A stretch of DNA of 64,000 bases from contig NZ_JARQXB010000006.1 in the NCBI RefSeq assembly GCF_029543105.1, positions 62,001 through 126,000 on the forward strand, in the 5' to 3' direction. The notes below the pieces were generated by a model. It made no database searches, was not told where the DNA came from, and worked only from the letters and a program-made list of their open reading frames with translations. Position numbers and translations under genes: made by a program. Position 1 is the stretch's first letter. Each line of letters opens with the position of its first letter. The DNA comes from Stenotrophomonas sp. HITSZ_GD (GTDB lineage: Bacteria > Pseudomonadota > Gammaproteobacteria > Xanthomonadales > Xanthomonadaceae). Of this stretch, positions 27,034 to 36,308 are shown piece by piece.

Positions 27034-27471
27034 TTACTTCACCTTGGCGTAGGTGCCCTTCAGCGCCATGCCGGCCAGGATGGCGCCGGCGTAGCATTCG
27101 TAGCTCGTCGGGCTGCTGAATTCCTTGGCCTTGTAGAAGCTGACCACGTCGATCACCGCATTGGCGCCCTTGGCCTTGGCGCCGTCCTGCAGCGCCTTGA
27201 GCACGGACAGGGTCACCCAGCGGCAGGCGGCCTCGTCGCTCTTGTTGGCCGCGTTGGTCTTGCGGTTGGAGACGTCGCTGCCGAAGGACTCCACCACCGC
27301 CGGATGGGGCTGCCCGGCCAGGTAGAACTTCACGCTGCCATCGATGCCGGCGTCCTTGGCTTCCTGCGAATCCAGCAGGGCCTGCAGCGGCTGCTCCACG
27401 CGGGTTTCGCGCGCGTAGGCGGGCGCGGCGGCAAGCAGGGCGAGGCAGGTGGCGGCGAGAATTCGTTTCAT
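27034..27471 (-). CDS. Exported 145-residue protein at the end of the pigment operon
   Basis: A Sec signal peptide (MKRILAATCLALLAAAPAYA) is followed by a mature domain of about 125 residues with GANAVIDVVSFYKAKEF and a glycine/alanine-rich C-terminal stretch. Similar xanthomonad proteins are often labelled excinuclease ATPase subunit, as I recall. There is no Walker motif or UvrA zinc site here, so that label should not be copied. It is 28 bases after the last ketosynthase gene on the same strand and before the terminator, so a periplasmic role linked to the pigment is possible. Confidence 0.65.
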   Translation of the reverse strand: MKRILAATCLALLAAAPAYARETRVEQPLQALLDSQEAKDAGIDGSVKFYLAGQPHPAVVESFGSDVSNRKTNAANKSDEAACRWVTLSVLKALQDGAKAKGANAVIDVVSFYKAKEFSSPTSYECYAGAILAGMALKGTYAKVK

Positions 27472-27499
27472 GGTGGCACTCCTTGTGGATGAACGGCGA

Positions 27500-28741
27500 T
27501 CAATGCGGCCAGCGGCGGAAGATCAACGAGGTGTTGATGCCGCCGAAGGCGAAGTTGTTGCTGGCGACATATTCGGTCTGCAAGGCGCGGCCTTCGCCGG
27601 TGACGTAATCCAGCGCGGCGCAGCGCGGGTCCACCTGCGCCAGGTTCACGGTCGGCGCGAACCAGCCCTCGCGCATCATCTCGATGCTCAACCAGGCCTC
27701 GAACGCACCGCAGGCGCCGAGCATGTGGCCGACGTAGCTCTTGAGCGAGCTGATCGGCACGGCATGGCCGAACACCTGCGCGGTGGCCTGGGATTCGGCG
27801 ATGTCGCCGTGGTCGGTCGCGGTGCCGTGGGCGTTCACGTAGCCGATGCGCGAGGCGTCCAGGCCGGCATCGGCCAGCGCCAGGCGCATCGCCTGGGCCA
27901 TGGTGTCGGCGCTGGGCTGGGTGACGTGCTGGCCATCGCTGTTGGTGCCGTAGCCGACGATCTCGGCCAGGATGTTCGCCCCGCGCGCCTGTGCGTGTTC
28001 GAGCTCTTCCAGCACGAGGGTGCAGGCGCCCTCGCCCAGCACCAGGCCATCGCGCTGGGCATCGAACGGGCGCGGGGTGGTCTGCGGCGCATCGTTGCGC
28101 ACGCTGGTGGCGAAGAGCGTGTCGAACACCGCCGCGGCGGTGGCGTCGAGCTGCTCGGCGCCGCCGCACAGCATCACGGTCTGCTTGCCGCTGCGGATGG
28201 CCTCGTAGCCGGAACCCACGCCCTGGCTGCCGGAAGTGCAGGCGCTGGAGGTGGTGATCACCCGGCCGGTGAGGCCGAAGAACACGCCGATGTTCACCGG
28301 CGCGGTGTGGCTCATCATCTTCAGGTAGGTGGTGGCCGAGATGCCCGAGGTGCTGTGCTCGTTGAGCATGCGGCCGAACTCGGCGATGGCGTCGTGCGCA
28401 CCGGCCGAGGAACCATAAGACACGCCGGCCATGCCGCCGCGCAGCACCGGGTGGCCGAGCAGGCCGGCCTGCTCCAGCGCCATCTCGGTGGCGCGCACCG
28501 ACATGATCGCCACCTTGCCCATGCTGCGGGTGGTCTTGCGGTTGTATTGCGGCGGCAGCTCGAAGGGCAGCGCCGGCGCGGCCAGGCGGGTGTTCAAGCC
28601 GTCGTAGACGTCCCACTCCGGCAGGTAGCGCACCGCGTTGCGGCATTCGCGCAGGCGCAGGTGGATGCTCGGCCAGTCGTGGCCCAGCGGGCTGATCGCG
28701 CCGGCGCCGGTGACTACGACGCGCTTGTCCGTGCTGCTCAT
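27500..28741 (-). CDS. Beta-ketoacyl-ACP synthase, aryl-polyene type (ApeR-like)
   Basis: This 413-residue FabF-like condensing enzyme has the active-site cysteine in SSACTSGSQG near residue 170, a first histidine in NAHGTATDHGD and a second in KSYVGHMLGACG. It would extend the polyene chain on ACP with malonyl units. The start is fixed by the ATGA overlap with the ketoreductase stop. The order ketosynthase, dehydratase, ketoreductase, ketosynthase (31111 down to 27500) equals apeO-apeP-apeQ-apeR of aryl-polyene clusters as I recall them. Confidence 0.87.
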   Translation of the reverse strand: MSSTDKRVVVTGAGAISPLGHDWPSIHLRLRECRNAVRYLPEWDVYDGLNTRLAAPALPFELPPQYNRKTTRSMGKVAIMSVRATEMALEQAGLLGHPVLRGGMAGVSYGSSAGAHDAIAEFGRMLNEHSTSGISATTYLKMMSHTAPVNIGVFFGLTGRVITTSSACTSGSQGVGSGYEAIRSGKQTVMLCGGAEQLDATAAAVFDTLFATSVRNDAPQTTPRPFDAQRDGLVLGEGACTLVLEELEHAQARGANILAEIVGYGTNSDGQHVTQPSADTMAQAMRLALADAGLDASRIGYVNAHGTATDHGDIAESQATAQVFGHAVPISSLKSYVGHMLGACGAFEAWLSIEMMREGWFAPTVNLAQVDPRCAALDYVTGEGRALQTEYVASNNFAFGGINTSLIFRRWPH

Positions 28742-29472
28742 CCGACCAGTCCTCCGTTGACCGAAATCACCTGCCGGGTGATGTAGCCGGCCTCCTCGGA
28801 AAGCAGGAAGGCCACCGCGGCGGCGACTTCCTCCGGGCGGCCCAGCCGGCGCGCGGGCACCAGCGGCAGTGCGTGCTCGACCACTTCGGCGTCGAGCATC
28901 TCGGTGTCGATCAGCCCGGGCGCGACGCAGTTGACGGTGATCGCGCGGCTGGCCAGCTCCAGCGCCAGCGCCTTGGTGGCGCCGATGATGCCGGCCTTGG
29001 CCGCGCTGTAGTTGGTCTGCCCGCGGTTGCCCACCAGCCCGGACACCGATGACAGCGTGACGATGCGGCCGGGCTTGCGCCGCCGCACCATCGGCATGAC
29101 CAGCGGGTTGAGCACGTTGAAAAAGCCATCCAGGTTGGTGTGCACGACGGCATCCCAATCCTCGCCGCTCATCGCGGGGAAGGCGTTGTCGCGCGCGATG
29201 CCGGCGTTGCACACCACGCCGTAGTAGGCGCCGTGCGCCTCCACGTCGGCCAGCAGCGCGGCGGCGCTGGCGGCGCGGTCGGCCACGTCGAAACTCAGCA
29301 CGCGGGCCTGCCGGCCCAGCGCGCGAATCTGCGTGGCCACGGCGTGCGCCTCTTCCACGCGGCTACGGCAATGCACCACCACGTCATGGCCGGCCTCGGC
29401 CACGCGCAGCGCGATCGCCCGCCCGATGCCGCGACTGGCCCCGGTCACCAGGACCGTCGTCTCCCCCTTCAT
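28738..29472 (-). CDS. 3-ketoacyl-ACP reductase, FabG-like (ApeQ-like)
   Basis: This 244-residue short-chain dehydrogenase has NADPH motif TGASRGIGRA at 10, NAG in VVCNAGIARDN, a catalytic Ser in SSVSG, YSAAK with Tyr/Lys near 152, and C-terminal ITRQVISVNGG. It should reduce the beta-keto group in each polyene extension cycle. Both ends overlap its neighbours by four bases. Confidence 0.88.
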   Translation of the reverse strand: MKGETTVLVTGASRGIGRAIALRVAEAGHDVVVHCRSRVEEAHAVATQIRALGRQARVLSFDVADRAASAAALLADVEAHGAYYGVVCNAGIARDNAFPAMSGEDWDAVVHTNLDGFFNVLNPLVMPMVRRRKPGRIVTLSSVSGLVGNRGQTNYSAAKAGIIGATKALALELASRAITVNCVAPGLIDTEMLDAEVVEHALPLVPARRLGRPEEVAAAVAFLLSEEAGYITRQVISVNGGLVG

Positions 29473-29924
29473 GCCTCACCACTCTCCAGATAAGCCGCCG
29501 CGTTGGGCGGCTCGAAAACCGAAACATTGGCCGTCGCCAGCACCGCATCCCCCTGGAGAATGCGGCACGCGAACATGCCCAGGCCATTGTCGCCCAACAG
29601 TTCGCATCTTGCCTCCACCCGCAGTACCGCGCCGGCGTCGAAACGCGGCGTGGCGGCCTGGTAGCGGCGCGTGCCGAGCAGGAAACCGATCGACGGCGCC
29701 TCGCCGCGCCCCCGCGCACGATGCCCGGCCCAGGCGGCCACCGTCTGCGCCATGTACTCCACGCCCACCCAGGCCGGCACGCCGAGCGCATCGCCGAACA
29801 GCGCATCGGCCGGCACGCGCACCTCGGCGCTGACGCTGTCCTCGTCGCAGGCGAGCAGGCGGTCGATCAACCGCATCATGCCGCGGTGGGGAATGACCTG
29901 TTCGATGTCGTATTGCACGGTCAT
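29469..29924 (-). CDS. Hotdog 3-hydroxyacyl-ACP dehydratase (ApeP-like)
   Basis: This 151-residue hotdog protein has IPHRGMMRLIDRLL near residue 10 (the FabZ/FabA-like catalytic His) and VEYMAQTVAAWAG near 65 on the central helix. It should dehydrate 3-hydroxyacyl-ACP to the trans-enoyl form, leaving the double bonds of the polyene because no enoyl reductase is present in the operon. The start ATG at 29924 is five bases after the preceding stop. Confidence 0.82.
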   Translation of the reverse strand: MTVQYDIEQVIPHRGMMRLIDRLLACDEDSVSAEVRVPADALFGDALGVPAWVGVEYMAQTVAAWAGHRARGRGEAPSIGFLLGTRRYQAATPRFDAGAVLRVEARCELLGDNGLGMFACRILQGDAVLATANVSVFEPPNAAAYLESGEA

Positions 29925-29929
29925 CCGAA

Positions 29930-31111
29930 TCAATCCCTGGAAAAAGCCAGCACGGCGTTGCTGCCGCCGAAGGCGAAGGAGTGGCTGAGCAGGTGGCGCG
30001 GCGCGCGCGCGGCCGCTTCGCCGGGCGCGACCAACGCCAGCGGCGGCAGCTCCGGATCGGGCTCGCCGTCCCACCAGTGCGGCGGCAGCAGGCCGGCCGG
30101 GTTGCGCGCCAGCGTGAGCCAGCACAGCGCCGCCTCGATCGCGCCGGCCGCGCCGAGCGTGTGGCCGGTGAGCGGCTTGGTGGCGCTGGCCGGCACCGGC
30201 CGGCCGAAGACCGCCTGCATCGCGCGGCTTTCCATTGCATCGTTCTGGCGGGTGGCGGTGCCGTGCAGGTTGACGTAATCGACCTGCGCCGGCGCCAGGC
30301 CGGCGCGCGCAAGCGCCTGGCCGATGGCGTCGATCGCGCCGGCGCCGCTCGGGTCGGGCGCGGAGAGGTGGTGCGCGTCGGACGTCTCGCCCCAGCCGGA
30401 CAGGCGCACTTCGCCCTGCTCGCGGGTCATCAGGAACAGCGCCGCGCCTTCGCCGATGTTGATGCCCTCGCGGTGGCGCGAAAACGGATTGCAGCGCTGC
30501 GCCGACACCGACTCCAGCGCGCTGAAACCCTCGACGGTGAAGCGGCACAGCGAATCGGCGCCGCCGGCGACCACCGCATCGACGAGGCCCGCGCGCAGCA
30601 GCCGCGCCGCCGACATCATCGCCTTGGCGCTGGAGGAGCAGGCGGTGGAAACGGTCCAGGCCGGCCCGCGCGCGCCGCTGAGCGCACGCACGAAGCGCGC
30701 CGGCGTGCCCATCTCCTGCTGCGCGTAGTGAAAGCCGCTGGGCCACGGCTGGCCGGCCGCGCGCTGGCGCAGCGCATCCTCGGCCTCGCCGATGCCCGAG
30801 GTGCTGGTGCCGAGCACCACGGCCACGCGCGCGGGGCCGAAGCGCTCGATGGCCGCGGAGACCGCCGGGGCGATCTGCGCATAGGCCTGGCGCAGCAGCG
30901 CATTGTTGCGGCCGCGCATCTGGACGGGTTGGTCGTCCATCGCCGGCAGCGGCGCCAGCACCTGGCCCAGGATCAGCGCGCGGCCCGGGGTGATGGCATC
31001 GGTGGCGGCATTGGCCGGCGCGCGGGTGTCGAACAGCGCGTGCCCGACCGCGTCGGCATCGCCCCCCAGCGCGCAGACCACGCCCATTTCGTTGAGGAAC
31101 ACGTCGTTCAC
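29930..31111 (-). CDS. Beta-ketoacyl-ACP synthase (ApeO-like)
   Basis: This 393-residue ketosynthase has the active-site Cys in VSTACSSSAKA near residue 155, histidines in NLHGTATRQND and KPLTGHTLGAAG, and C-terminal FAFGGSNAVLAF. The start is GTG at 31109-31111, overlapping the lipoprotein stop (GTGA); no ATG lies before the first strand (NDVFLNEMGVVCAL). It is one of the two full condensing enzymes in the operon; the family often acts as a pair with a partner lacking Cys. Confidence 0.86.
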   Translation of the reverse strand: MNDVFLNEMGVVCALGGDADAVGHALFDTRAPANAATDAITPGRALILGQVLAPLPAMDDQPVQMRGRNNALLRQAYAQIAPAVSAAIERFGPARVAVVLGTSTSGIGEAEDALRQRAAGQPWPSGFHYAQQEMGTPARFVRALSGARGPAWTVSTACSSSAKAMMSAARLLRAGLVDAVVAGGADSLCRFTVEGFSALESVSAQRCNPFSRHREGINIGEGAALFLMTREQGEVRLSGWGETSDAHHLSAPDPSGAGAIDAIGQALARAGLAPAQVDYVNLHGTATRQNDAMESRAMQAVFGRPVPASATKPLTGHTLGAAGAIEAALCWLTLARNPAGLLPPHWWDGEPDPELPPLALVAPGEAAARAPRHLLSHSFAFGGSNAVLAFSRD

Positions 31112-31668
31112 GGCGGGCTCGATTCCAGCGGGGCCGATTCGATGTCCAGCGCGTAGCCCTCGGCCAGGTTGCGCAGGGTCTGCTGGGTGGCGTCGTGGCG
31201 CTCCAGCACCAGCCACGGGCGTCCTGCGTGTTCGAGCTGGCGCGTGGCGTCGTGCTCGGTCAGTGTCCACCCCTCGGGCAGCGCGGCGCGCACGGCCGCG
31301 GCCGGCCACAGCGCGAACTGCAGGTCATCGAGCACGCGCTCGGCGCGCACCTGTGGCGGCAACCATGGCGCGCGTTGCTGCTGGAGCGTGCGGCCATCCC
31401 AGCGCAGGGTCACGCCCGTCTGGCCGAGCGCCTGCACGGCCAGGCGCACTTCGTCGGCATCGGCTTCGAGCAGGGCGTCGAGCGTGCTGCGATGGTTGCC
31501 GTAGCGAAAGACCAGCCGTTGCTGCAGCGCCAGCGGATGGCCCAGCGCGGCCGGCGCCAACTGCAGCGGCGGCAGCGCCATGGCCGGCGGGCGTAGGCGC
31601 GCACCGGCGCAGGCGGCGAGCAGCAGCACGCCGGCGAGCAGCAGGGCGCGAGCGATCAGGCGCTGCAC
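31108..31668 (-). CDS. DUF3261 lipoprotein of the pigment operon (ApeN-like)
   Basis: This 186-residue protein has a GTG start, signal peptide and lipobox LLAAC near residue 20. The domain (HPLALQQRLVFRYGNHRSTLDALLE) is the DUF3261 family found in aryl-polyene loci. It is probably an outer-membrane lipoprotein assisting export of the polyene lipid. It overlaps the halogenase-like gene by 13 bases and the ketosynthase by four. Confidence 0.78.
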   Translation of the reverse strand: MQRLIARALLLAGVLLLAACAGARLRPPAMALPPLQLAPAALGHPLALQQRLVFRYGNHRSTLDALLEADADEVRLAVQALGQTGVTLRWDGRTLQQQRAPWLPPQVRAERVLDDLQFALWPAAAVRAALPEGWTLTEHDATRQLEHAGRPWLVLERHDATQQTLRNLAEGYALDIESAPLESSPP

Positions 31669-32897
31669 AGTTCCTCCAGCACGCGCAGGCGGCGGCCGCT
31701 GGGGTCGGCGACGTAGGGGTTGTCGAGGTCCCAGGCATAGCCGGCGAGGATGGAGCAGATCATGCGGCGGATGTCCGGCTGCGGGTCGGGGTGGAAGATG
31801 ATCTTCTGGAAACCGCCGGCGTACCAGGCTTCCACGAAGCGGCGGAACGCCTTCACGCCGTACCGCAGTGGCTCGTCGAAGCCGGCCTGCCAGTCCACCT
31901 GCTCGCCCGCGTAGTGGCGGGCCAGGCAGTCGGCGGCCAGCTGGGCGGACTTGAACGCGATGGTGACGCCGGAGGAAAAGACCGGGTCGAGGAATTCACC
32001 GGCGTTGCCGAGCAGCGCATAGCCTTCGCCGTGCAACGCGCTGACATTGGCCGAATAGCCGGTGATGCGGCGCACCGGCAGCACCGCCCATTCGGCGCGC
32101 GCCAGCAGGCGGGTCAGGTTCGGGTCCTCGGCGACGATGGCCTGCAGCTTCTGCAGGTCGTCGCCCGGATAGCGCTCGAAGAACGCAGGCTCGGCCACCA
32201 CGCCCAGCGAACAGCAGCCGTTGGAGAAAGGGATCGTCCAGAACCAGACGTCCACGTGCGCCGGATGCGTGGTGATGAGGATCTTGTTGCGATCGAAGCC
32301 CGCCTCCGGCGCGATGTGGTCGCGCACATGGGTGAAGATCGCGCCGCGTACCGGGAAGTTGGAGGGCGACTCCAGCTTGAGCAAGCGCGGCAGCAACCGG
32401 CCAAAGCCGCTGGCGTCGAGCACGAAGTCCGCCTCCAGCGTGTATTCGTGCCCGTCGGGATCGCGCACGTCCACGCTGGGCCGTGCGCCCGGGCGCATCG
32501 CCAGCACCTCGTGGCCGAAGCGCAGGTCCGCGCCCTGGCGCTGCGCTCCCTTGGCGAGCACGTGGTCGAAGTCGGCGCGCTGCACCTGGTAGGTGGTGCC
32601 CCAGCCCGGGGAGAACTTGTCGCGGAAGTCGAACTGGGTGGTGCGTTCGCCGCGCACGAACGCCGCGCCGTTCTTGTACTGGAACCCGGCCTCCACCACG
32701 TCCTGCAGCAGCCCGGCCTGCTCGATGTATTCCATGCTCTGCGGCAGCAGGCTCTCGCCGATGGAGAAGCGCGGGAACTGCTCGCGCTCGATCATCACCA
32801 CCTGGCGGCCCTGCCGGCGCAGCAGCGCGGCGGCGACCGAGCCGGCGGGGCCGGCACCGACGATGAGGATTTCGGTTCTTTCCGTAGAACGGGTCAT
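31656..32897 (-). CDS. FAD-dependent oxidoreductase with flavin-halogenase motifs
   Basis: This 413-residue protein has dinucleotide motif GAGPAGS at 14-20 and FPRFSIGESLLP at 41-52, typical of the tryptophan-halogenase superfamily. A complete WxWxIP motif is at 218-223 (WFWTIP), the hallmark that keeps flavin halogenases from acting as monooxygenases. Lys75 is in the place of the catalytic lysine. Xanthomonadins are brominated aryl polyenes, so halogenation of the aryl head is the likely job. Overlap with the lipoprotein gene ties it to the operon. Confidence 0.8.
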   Translation of the reverse strand: MTRSTERTEILIVGAGPAGSVAAALLRRQGRQVVMIEREQFPRFSIGESLLPQSMEYIEQAGLLQDVVEAGFQYKNGAAFVRGERTTQFDFRDKFSPGWGTTYQVQRADFDHVLAKGAQRQGADLRFGHEVLAMRPGARPSVDVRDPDGHEYTLEADFVLDASGFGRLLPRLLKLESPSNFPVRGAIFTHVRDHIAPEAGFDRNKILITTHPAHVDVWFWTIPFSNGCCSLGVVAEPAFFERYPGDDLQKLQAIVAEDPNLTRLLARAEWAVLPVRRITGYSANVSALHGEGYALLGNAGEFLDPVFSSGVTIAFKSAQLAADCLARHYAGEQVDWQAGFDEPLRYGVKAFRRFVEAWYAGGFQKIIFHPDPQPDIRRMICSILAGYAWDLDNPYVADPSGRRLRVLEELCSA

Positions 32898-32921
32898 GCG
32901 GGAGCCTCGAGAGGAAGGAGG

Positions 32922-35276
32922 TCAGTCGTGCGGCGCGGGGCGGAACAGCGGGGTGATGAACCACACCAGGCCGATGCCGAACAGCAGCGTGAGCCCGAAG
33001 GCGCGCAGCGCGGGCGTGGACGACAACGCGAGCAGGCCGAACGACAGCCAGGTGCTGGCCGCGCCAACGCACACCGACAGCCACGCACTGCGATCGCCGC
33101 GGTGTTCGAGCAGGAAGATGCCGTAATCGATGCCCATGCCCAGCAGCAGCAGCAGCGCCAGCACGTTGAACAGCAGCAGCGGCTGGCCGAACCAGCCCAG
33201 CAGCGCGACCGTCAGCAGGCCGGCCAGCAGCGTCGGGGTGATCACGCGCCAGGACTGCCGGCGATAGCGCCAGGCGAGCACGCCGAACACCAGCACCACG
33301 CCGGCCAGCAGCAGCGCGCCCATCATGCGGCGGTAGTGGCCGAGCAGATGGGAGAAATCCGCGGTGCGATCGACCCAGCGCACGCCGTCCAGGCCGTCGG
33401 CCTGTGCACGCAGGGCCGCCAGCGCGTCGGCGCGCGACAGGTCGTCCACCATCACCACCGAGGCCTGCCCGTTGCCCAGCGGGCCCAGCCACAGGTGGCG
33501 GAACGGCAGCGAGACCGGGTCGCGCAGGAACGCCGCGATGCCCGCGGGGGCGGCGTACGCCGGGCGCGACAGCGTCTCGCCGGTGGCCTCGCCTACCTGC
33601 CGCAGCACGCTGGCTTCGATGCGCGCGGTCAATCCGGCATCGGCCTGCTGGCGCGCCTGCGATGGCCACCAGTCACTGATCGCCTGGTGGCCGCCGATGC
33701 GGCCTTGGGCTTCCAGTGCATCCAGCTTGGCGACCAGCGCCTGCTCGCGCTGCAGCACCTGCTCTTCATCGGCGCCCTGCACCAGGAAGAACTGCGCCGG
33801 GCTCGGCATGCCGAGCAGCCGCCCGACTTCGATCTGCTGCGCCATCAACGCCGGCGGCGAGGATTGCAGGCTGCGCAGGTCGTCGTTGGGTTGCAGGCGC
33901 AGCAGGCCGCCGGCGATCACCACCAGGGCGATCACGCCCAGCACCACGCTGACCTTGCCCTTGCCCTGCCCCAGCCGCGGCCAGCGCGCCAGGGTGCCAC
34001 CCAGCCAATAAGCAAAGCGCGTTTCGCGCACGCGGCCCTTGTCCAGCAGCGGGAACCACGCGATGACGGTGAGGAAGGCGGCCGCCAGGCCCACCACCGA
34101 GAACAGCGCCATCTGGCGCAGCCCCGGGAAGGGCGCCAGCCCCAGCGCCAGGTAGGCCAACGCGCTGGTCAGCAGCGCCAGCCACAAACCCGGCAGCAGG
34201 TGACGCAGCAGTTGCCAGCGGCTGGCATGGGGCTCGGCCTGACGCGAGCCGAACCAGTGGATGCCGTAATCCTCGGCCACGCCGACGAGGCTGGCGCCGA
34301 ATACCAGCGTCAGCAGATGCACCTTGCCGAATACCAGCGCGGTGACCGACAGCGCGGTCGCGCAGCCGATCATCAGCGACATCGCCACCAGCAGGATGGG
34401 CCGCAGCGAGCGGAACGCCAGCCACACCAGCAGCAGCACCGCGGCCAGCGAACCCCAGCCGATGGTGTTGATCTCGAAATTGGCCTGCGCGGCGGCGGCC
34501 TCGGCATGCAGCGGCACGCCGGCGCGCAGTTCGCGCAGGTCCGGCACGGCGGCGCGCGCGGCGGCCGCGGCGGCGTCCAATGCCTGGCCGATGCGCTGCT
34601 CGCCATCGAGGCGGAATGCCGAATCGCGGGTCTGGAACTGCAGCACCGCCCAGTAGCGGCCATCGGCCTGCAGCAGGCCATCGTCGCCCACGCGCAGGCC
34701 GGTGCCGGCGGCACGCGCCTGCCACCACTGCGGCCACAAGCCGAGCGGGTCGCGGTTCCATTCGGTCAGGCGCGGTGCGCCGAGCGGGCCGTACAGCGCG
34801 GCCAGCGCCTGCTGGCCGAGAGCGGCTTCGTCACTGCCCTGCAGGCGCGCGCGTTGCGCTGCGGTGAGCAGGCGATCGCGATAAGGCGCGTAGAACGCGC
34901 GCGCCTGGTCGAACCAGCCCTGCACGGAGGCGCTCTCCTCCAGCGGCAGGTCGCCATGTTGGCCAGCACCCTGGAACTCGCGCGAATACGCGGCCTGCGC
35001 CGCCTTGGCGCCCTCGGCGGTGTCGCTGCCAAGCAGCACCACCACCTGGCGCGCGCTGTTGTCGGCGATCAGGCGGGTCGCGTCGGAGAGCAGGCGGTCG
35101 TCGGCATCCTGCGGCAGCAACGCCAGCACGTCGCTGTCGATGTGCGCGCCGCGCCAGAAGCTCCACTGGTGCACGGCGACCGCGACGACGACCGCCAGCC
35201 ACAGCAAGCCTACCCAGCGCCAGTGGCGATGCAGGCGGGCATCGGCGCCCCCTGCTTGTGCGGCTGGGTCATTCAA
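32922..35276 (-). CDS. MMPL/RND-family exporter (ApeM-like)
   Basis: This 784-residue inner-membrane protein has two sets of six transmembrane segments, each with a large periplasmic loop (residues about 35-245 and 425-620), and an FGASLVGVAEDYGIHWFG signature near 330. It is typical of MMPL lipid exporters. It would move the aryl-polyene lipid out of the inner membrane, handing over to the LolA-like protein encoded just upstream. The start is TTG at 35276, overlapping the LolA-like stop by eight bases; an ATG four bases downstream is out of frame. Confidence 0.84.
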   Translation of the reverse strand: MNDPAAQAGGADARLHRHWRWVGLLWLAVVVAVAVHQWSFWRGAHIDSDVLALLPQDADDRLLSDATRLIADNSARQVVVLLGSDTAEGAKAAQAAYSREFQGAGQHGDLPLEESASVQGWFDQARAFYAPYRDRLLTAAQRARLQGSDEAALGQQALAALYGPLGAPRLTEWNRDPLGLWPQWWQARAAGTGLRVGDDGLLQADGRYWAVLQFQTRDSAFRLDGEQRIGQALDAAAAAARAAVPDLRELRAGVPLHAEAAAAQANFEINTIGWGSLAAVLLLVWLAFRSLRPILLVAMSLMIGCATALSVTALVFGKVHLLTLVFGASLVGVAEDYGIHWFGSRQAEPHASRWQLLRHLLPGLWLALLTSALAYLALGLAPFPGLRQMALFSVVGLAAAFLTVIAWFPLLDKGRVRETRFAYWLGGTLARWPRLGQGKGKVSVVLGVIALVVIAGGLLRLQPNDDLRSLQSSPPALMAQQIEVGRLLGMPSPAQFFLVQGADEEQVLQREQALVAKLDALEAQGRIGGHQAISDWWPSQARQQADAGLTARIEASVLRQVGEATGETLSRPAYAAPAGIAAFLRDPVSLPFRHLWLGPLGNGQASVVMVDDLSRADALAALRAQADGLDGVRWVDRTADFSHLLGHYRRMMGALLLAGVVLVFGVLAWRYRRQSWRVITPTLLAGLLTVALLGWFGQPLLLFNVLALLLLLGMGIDYGIFLLEHRGDRSAWLSVCVGAASTWLSFGLLALSSTPALRAFGLTLLFGIGLVWFITPLFRPAPHD

Positions 35277-35892
35277 GGCTGCGGGCCTCGTCGGCGGCCA
35301 GCGGCGGCGCCTGGCGGAAGTTGTCGAAGCTCAGGCGCGTGCGATCGTGGTTGGCTTCCTCGATCTCGACCTTGCGCACGTACTGGTCGCCCTCCAGCTG
35401 CAGCGAGGCGAATGCCTTGGCCAACATCGCCGAGCGCGGGGTCAGGTGCAGCCGCCAACCGTTGCCGGGCAACAGTTCGGCGCGCACCTCGAAGCTGGAT
35501 GACATCGCCTGCACGTCGCCGCTCATCAGCGCGAACATCATCGCGTTGATCGCGCGCAGCGCAGGCTGCTGGCGGCCGTCGACCTCGACCTGCACGCTGC
35601 CGTCGGCCTGGCGGCTGAGGATGCGGTCGCGCGTCAGCACGACATCGGAAGGGAACGGCTTGAGCGTGCGCCAGATCACCCCACGGTCCTGCGCCAGCAC
35701 GAACTGGCCCTGCGAGCGCAGCGGGTTGCGGAATCCAGCCACCTGTTTTTCCTGCACGAAATCGGCACGCAGCAGCGCCGGCCGGGCCACGCGCTGCTGC
35801 ACTTGCGCCAGTTCCGGCGGCACGGCGGGCGCCGCCAGGGCGGGCCACGCCGGCACCAAGGCCAGCGCGAAAGCCAGGAAGACGGACTTCAT
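35269..35892 (-). CDS. LolA-like outer-membrane lipid carrier (ApeL-like)
   Basis: This 207-residue protein has a signal peptide (cleaved near ALA-AP at 20) and a LolA fold pattern: ADFVQEKQVAGF, GQFVLAQDRGVIWRTLKPF, then RAINAMMFALMSGD. It is a periplasmic carrier, probably for the polyene lipid rather than general lipoproteins, since it sits between the thioesterase and the MMPL exporter. ATGA overlap with the thioesterase gene fixes the start. Confidence 0.82.
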   Translation of the reverse strand: MKSVFLAFALALVPAWPALAAPAVPPELAQVQQRVARPALLRADFVQEKQVAGFRNPLRSQGQFVLAQDRGVIWRTLKPFPSDVVLTRDRILSRQADGSVQVEVDGRQQPALRAINAMMFALMSGDVQAMSSSFEVRAELLPGNGWRLHLTPRSAMLAKAFASLQLEGDQYVRKVEIEEANHDRTRLSFDNFRQAPPLAADEARSLE

Positions 35893-36308
35893 TGCGGATG
35901 CACTCCCAGCCGTTCCCACAGGATGGGAGGGCAGACGTATTGAAGCTCGCCGGTGGCGGCGAGCACGGCGACCTGGATCGTGTGCGCGCGGGTCAGCACC
36001 TGGCCGGTGCCGGCATCGCGGATCTCGTAGTCGAACCGCAGGCGGTTCTCGTATTCGCTGATGCGCGCGGCCACCTTCAGCGGCTGCGCATACAACAGCG
36101 GGCGGATGTACTTCACCCGGGTGTCGACCACCGGCCACAGGTAGCCGGATTCCTGCATCTGCGGGTAGTCGTAGCCTTGCCGCGCCAGCAGCGCGCAGCG
36201 GGCGATCTCGAAGTACTTGAAGTAGTTCCCGTGCCAGACCACGTGCATCGCATCGCAGTCGTGGAAGGCCGGGCTCAGTTCGATCTCGATGGACAGCTCA
36301 GTCGACAT
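35889..36308 (-). CDS. Acyl-ACP/CoA thioesterase, 4-HBT type (ApeK-like)
   Basis: This 139-residue hotdog thioesterase has the motif FHDCDAMHVVWHGNYFKYFEIAR near residue 15, whose Asp is the YbgC/4-hydroxybenzoyl-CoA thioesterase catalytic residue. It may release or proofread polyene acyl chains. The start overlaps the ammonia-lyase gene by 11 bases; the stop overlaps the LolA-like start. Confidence 0.82.
   Translation of the reverse strand: MSTELSIEIELSPAFHDCDAMHVVWHGNYFKYFEIARCALLARQGYDYPQMQESGYLWPVVDTRVKYIRPLLYAQPLKVAARISEYENRLRFDYEIRDAGTGQVLTRAHTIQVAVLAATGELQYVCPPILWERLGVHPQ

Noticed and set aside
27034-27471. Excinuclease ATPase subunit label often used for relatives
   Set aside because: The protein is exported, 145 residues long, and has neither Walker motifs nor zinc-finger cysteines.
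35269-35892. The housekeeping lipoprotein carrier LolA
   Set aside because: It is LolA-like in fold, but its place between thioesterase and MMPL exporter fits a pigment-specific carrier.
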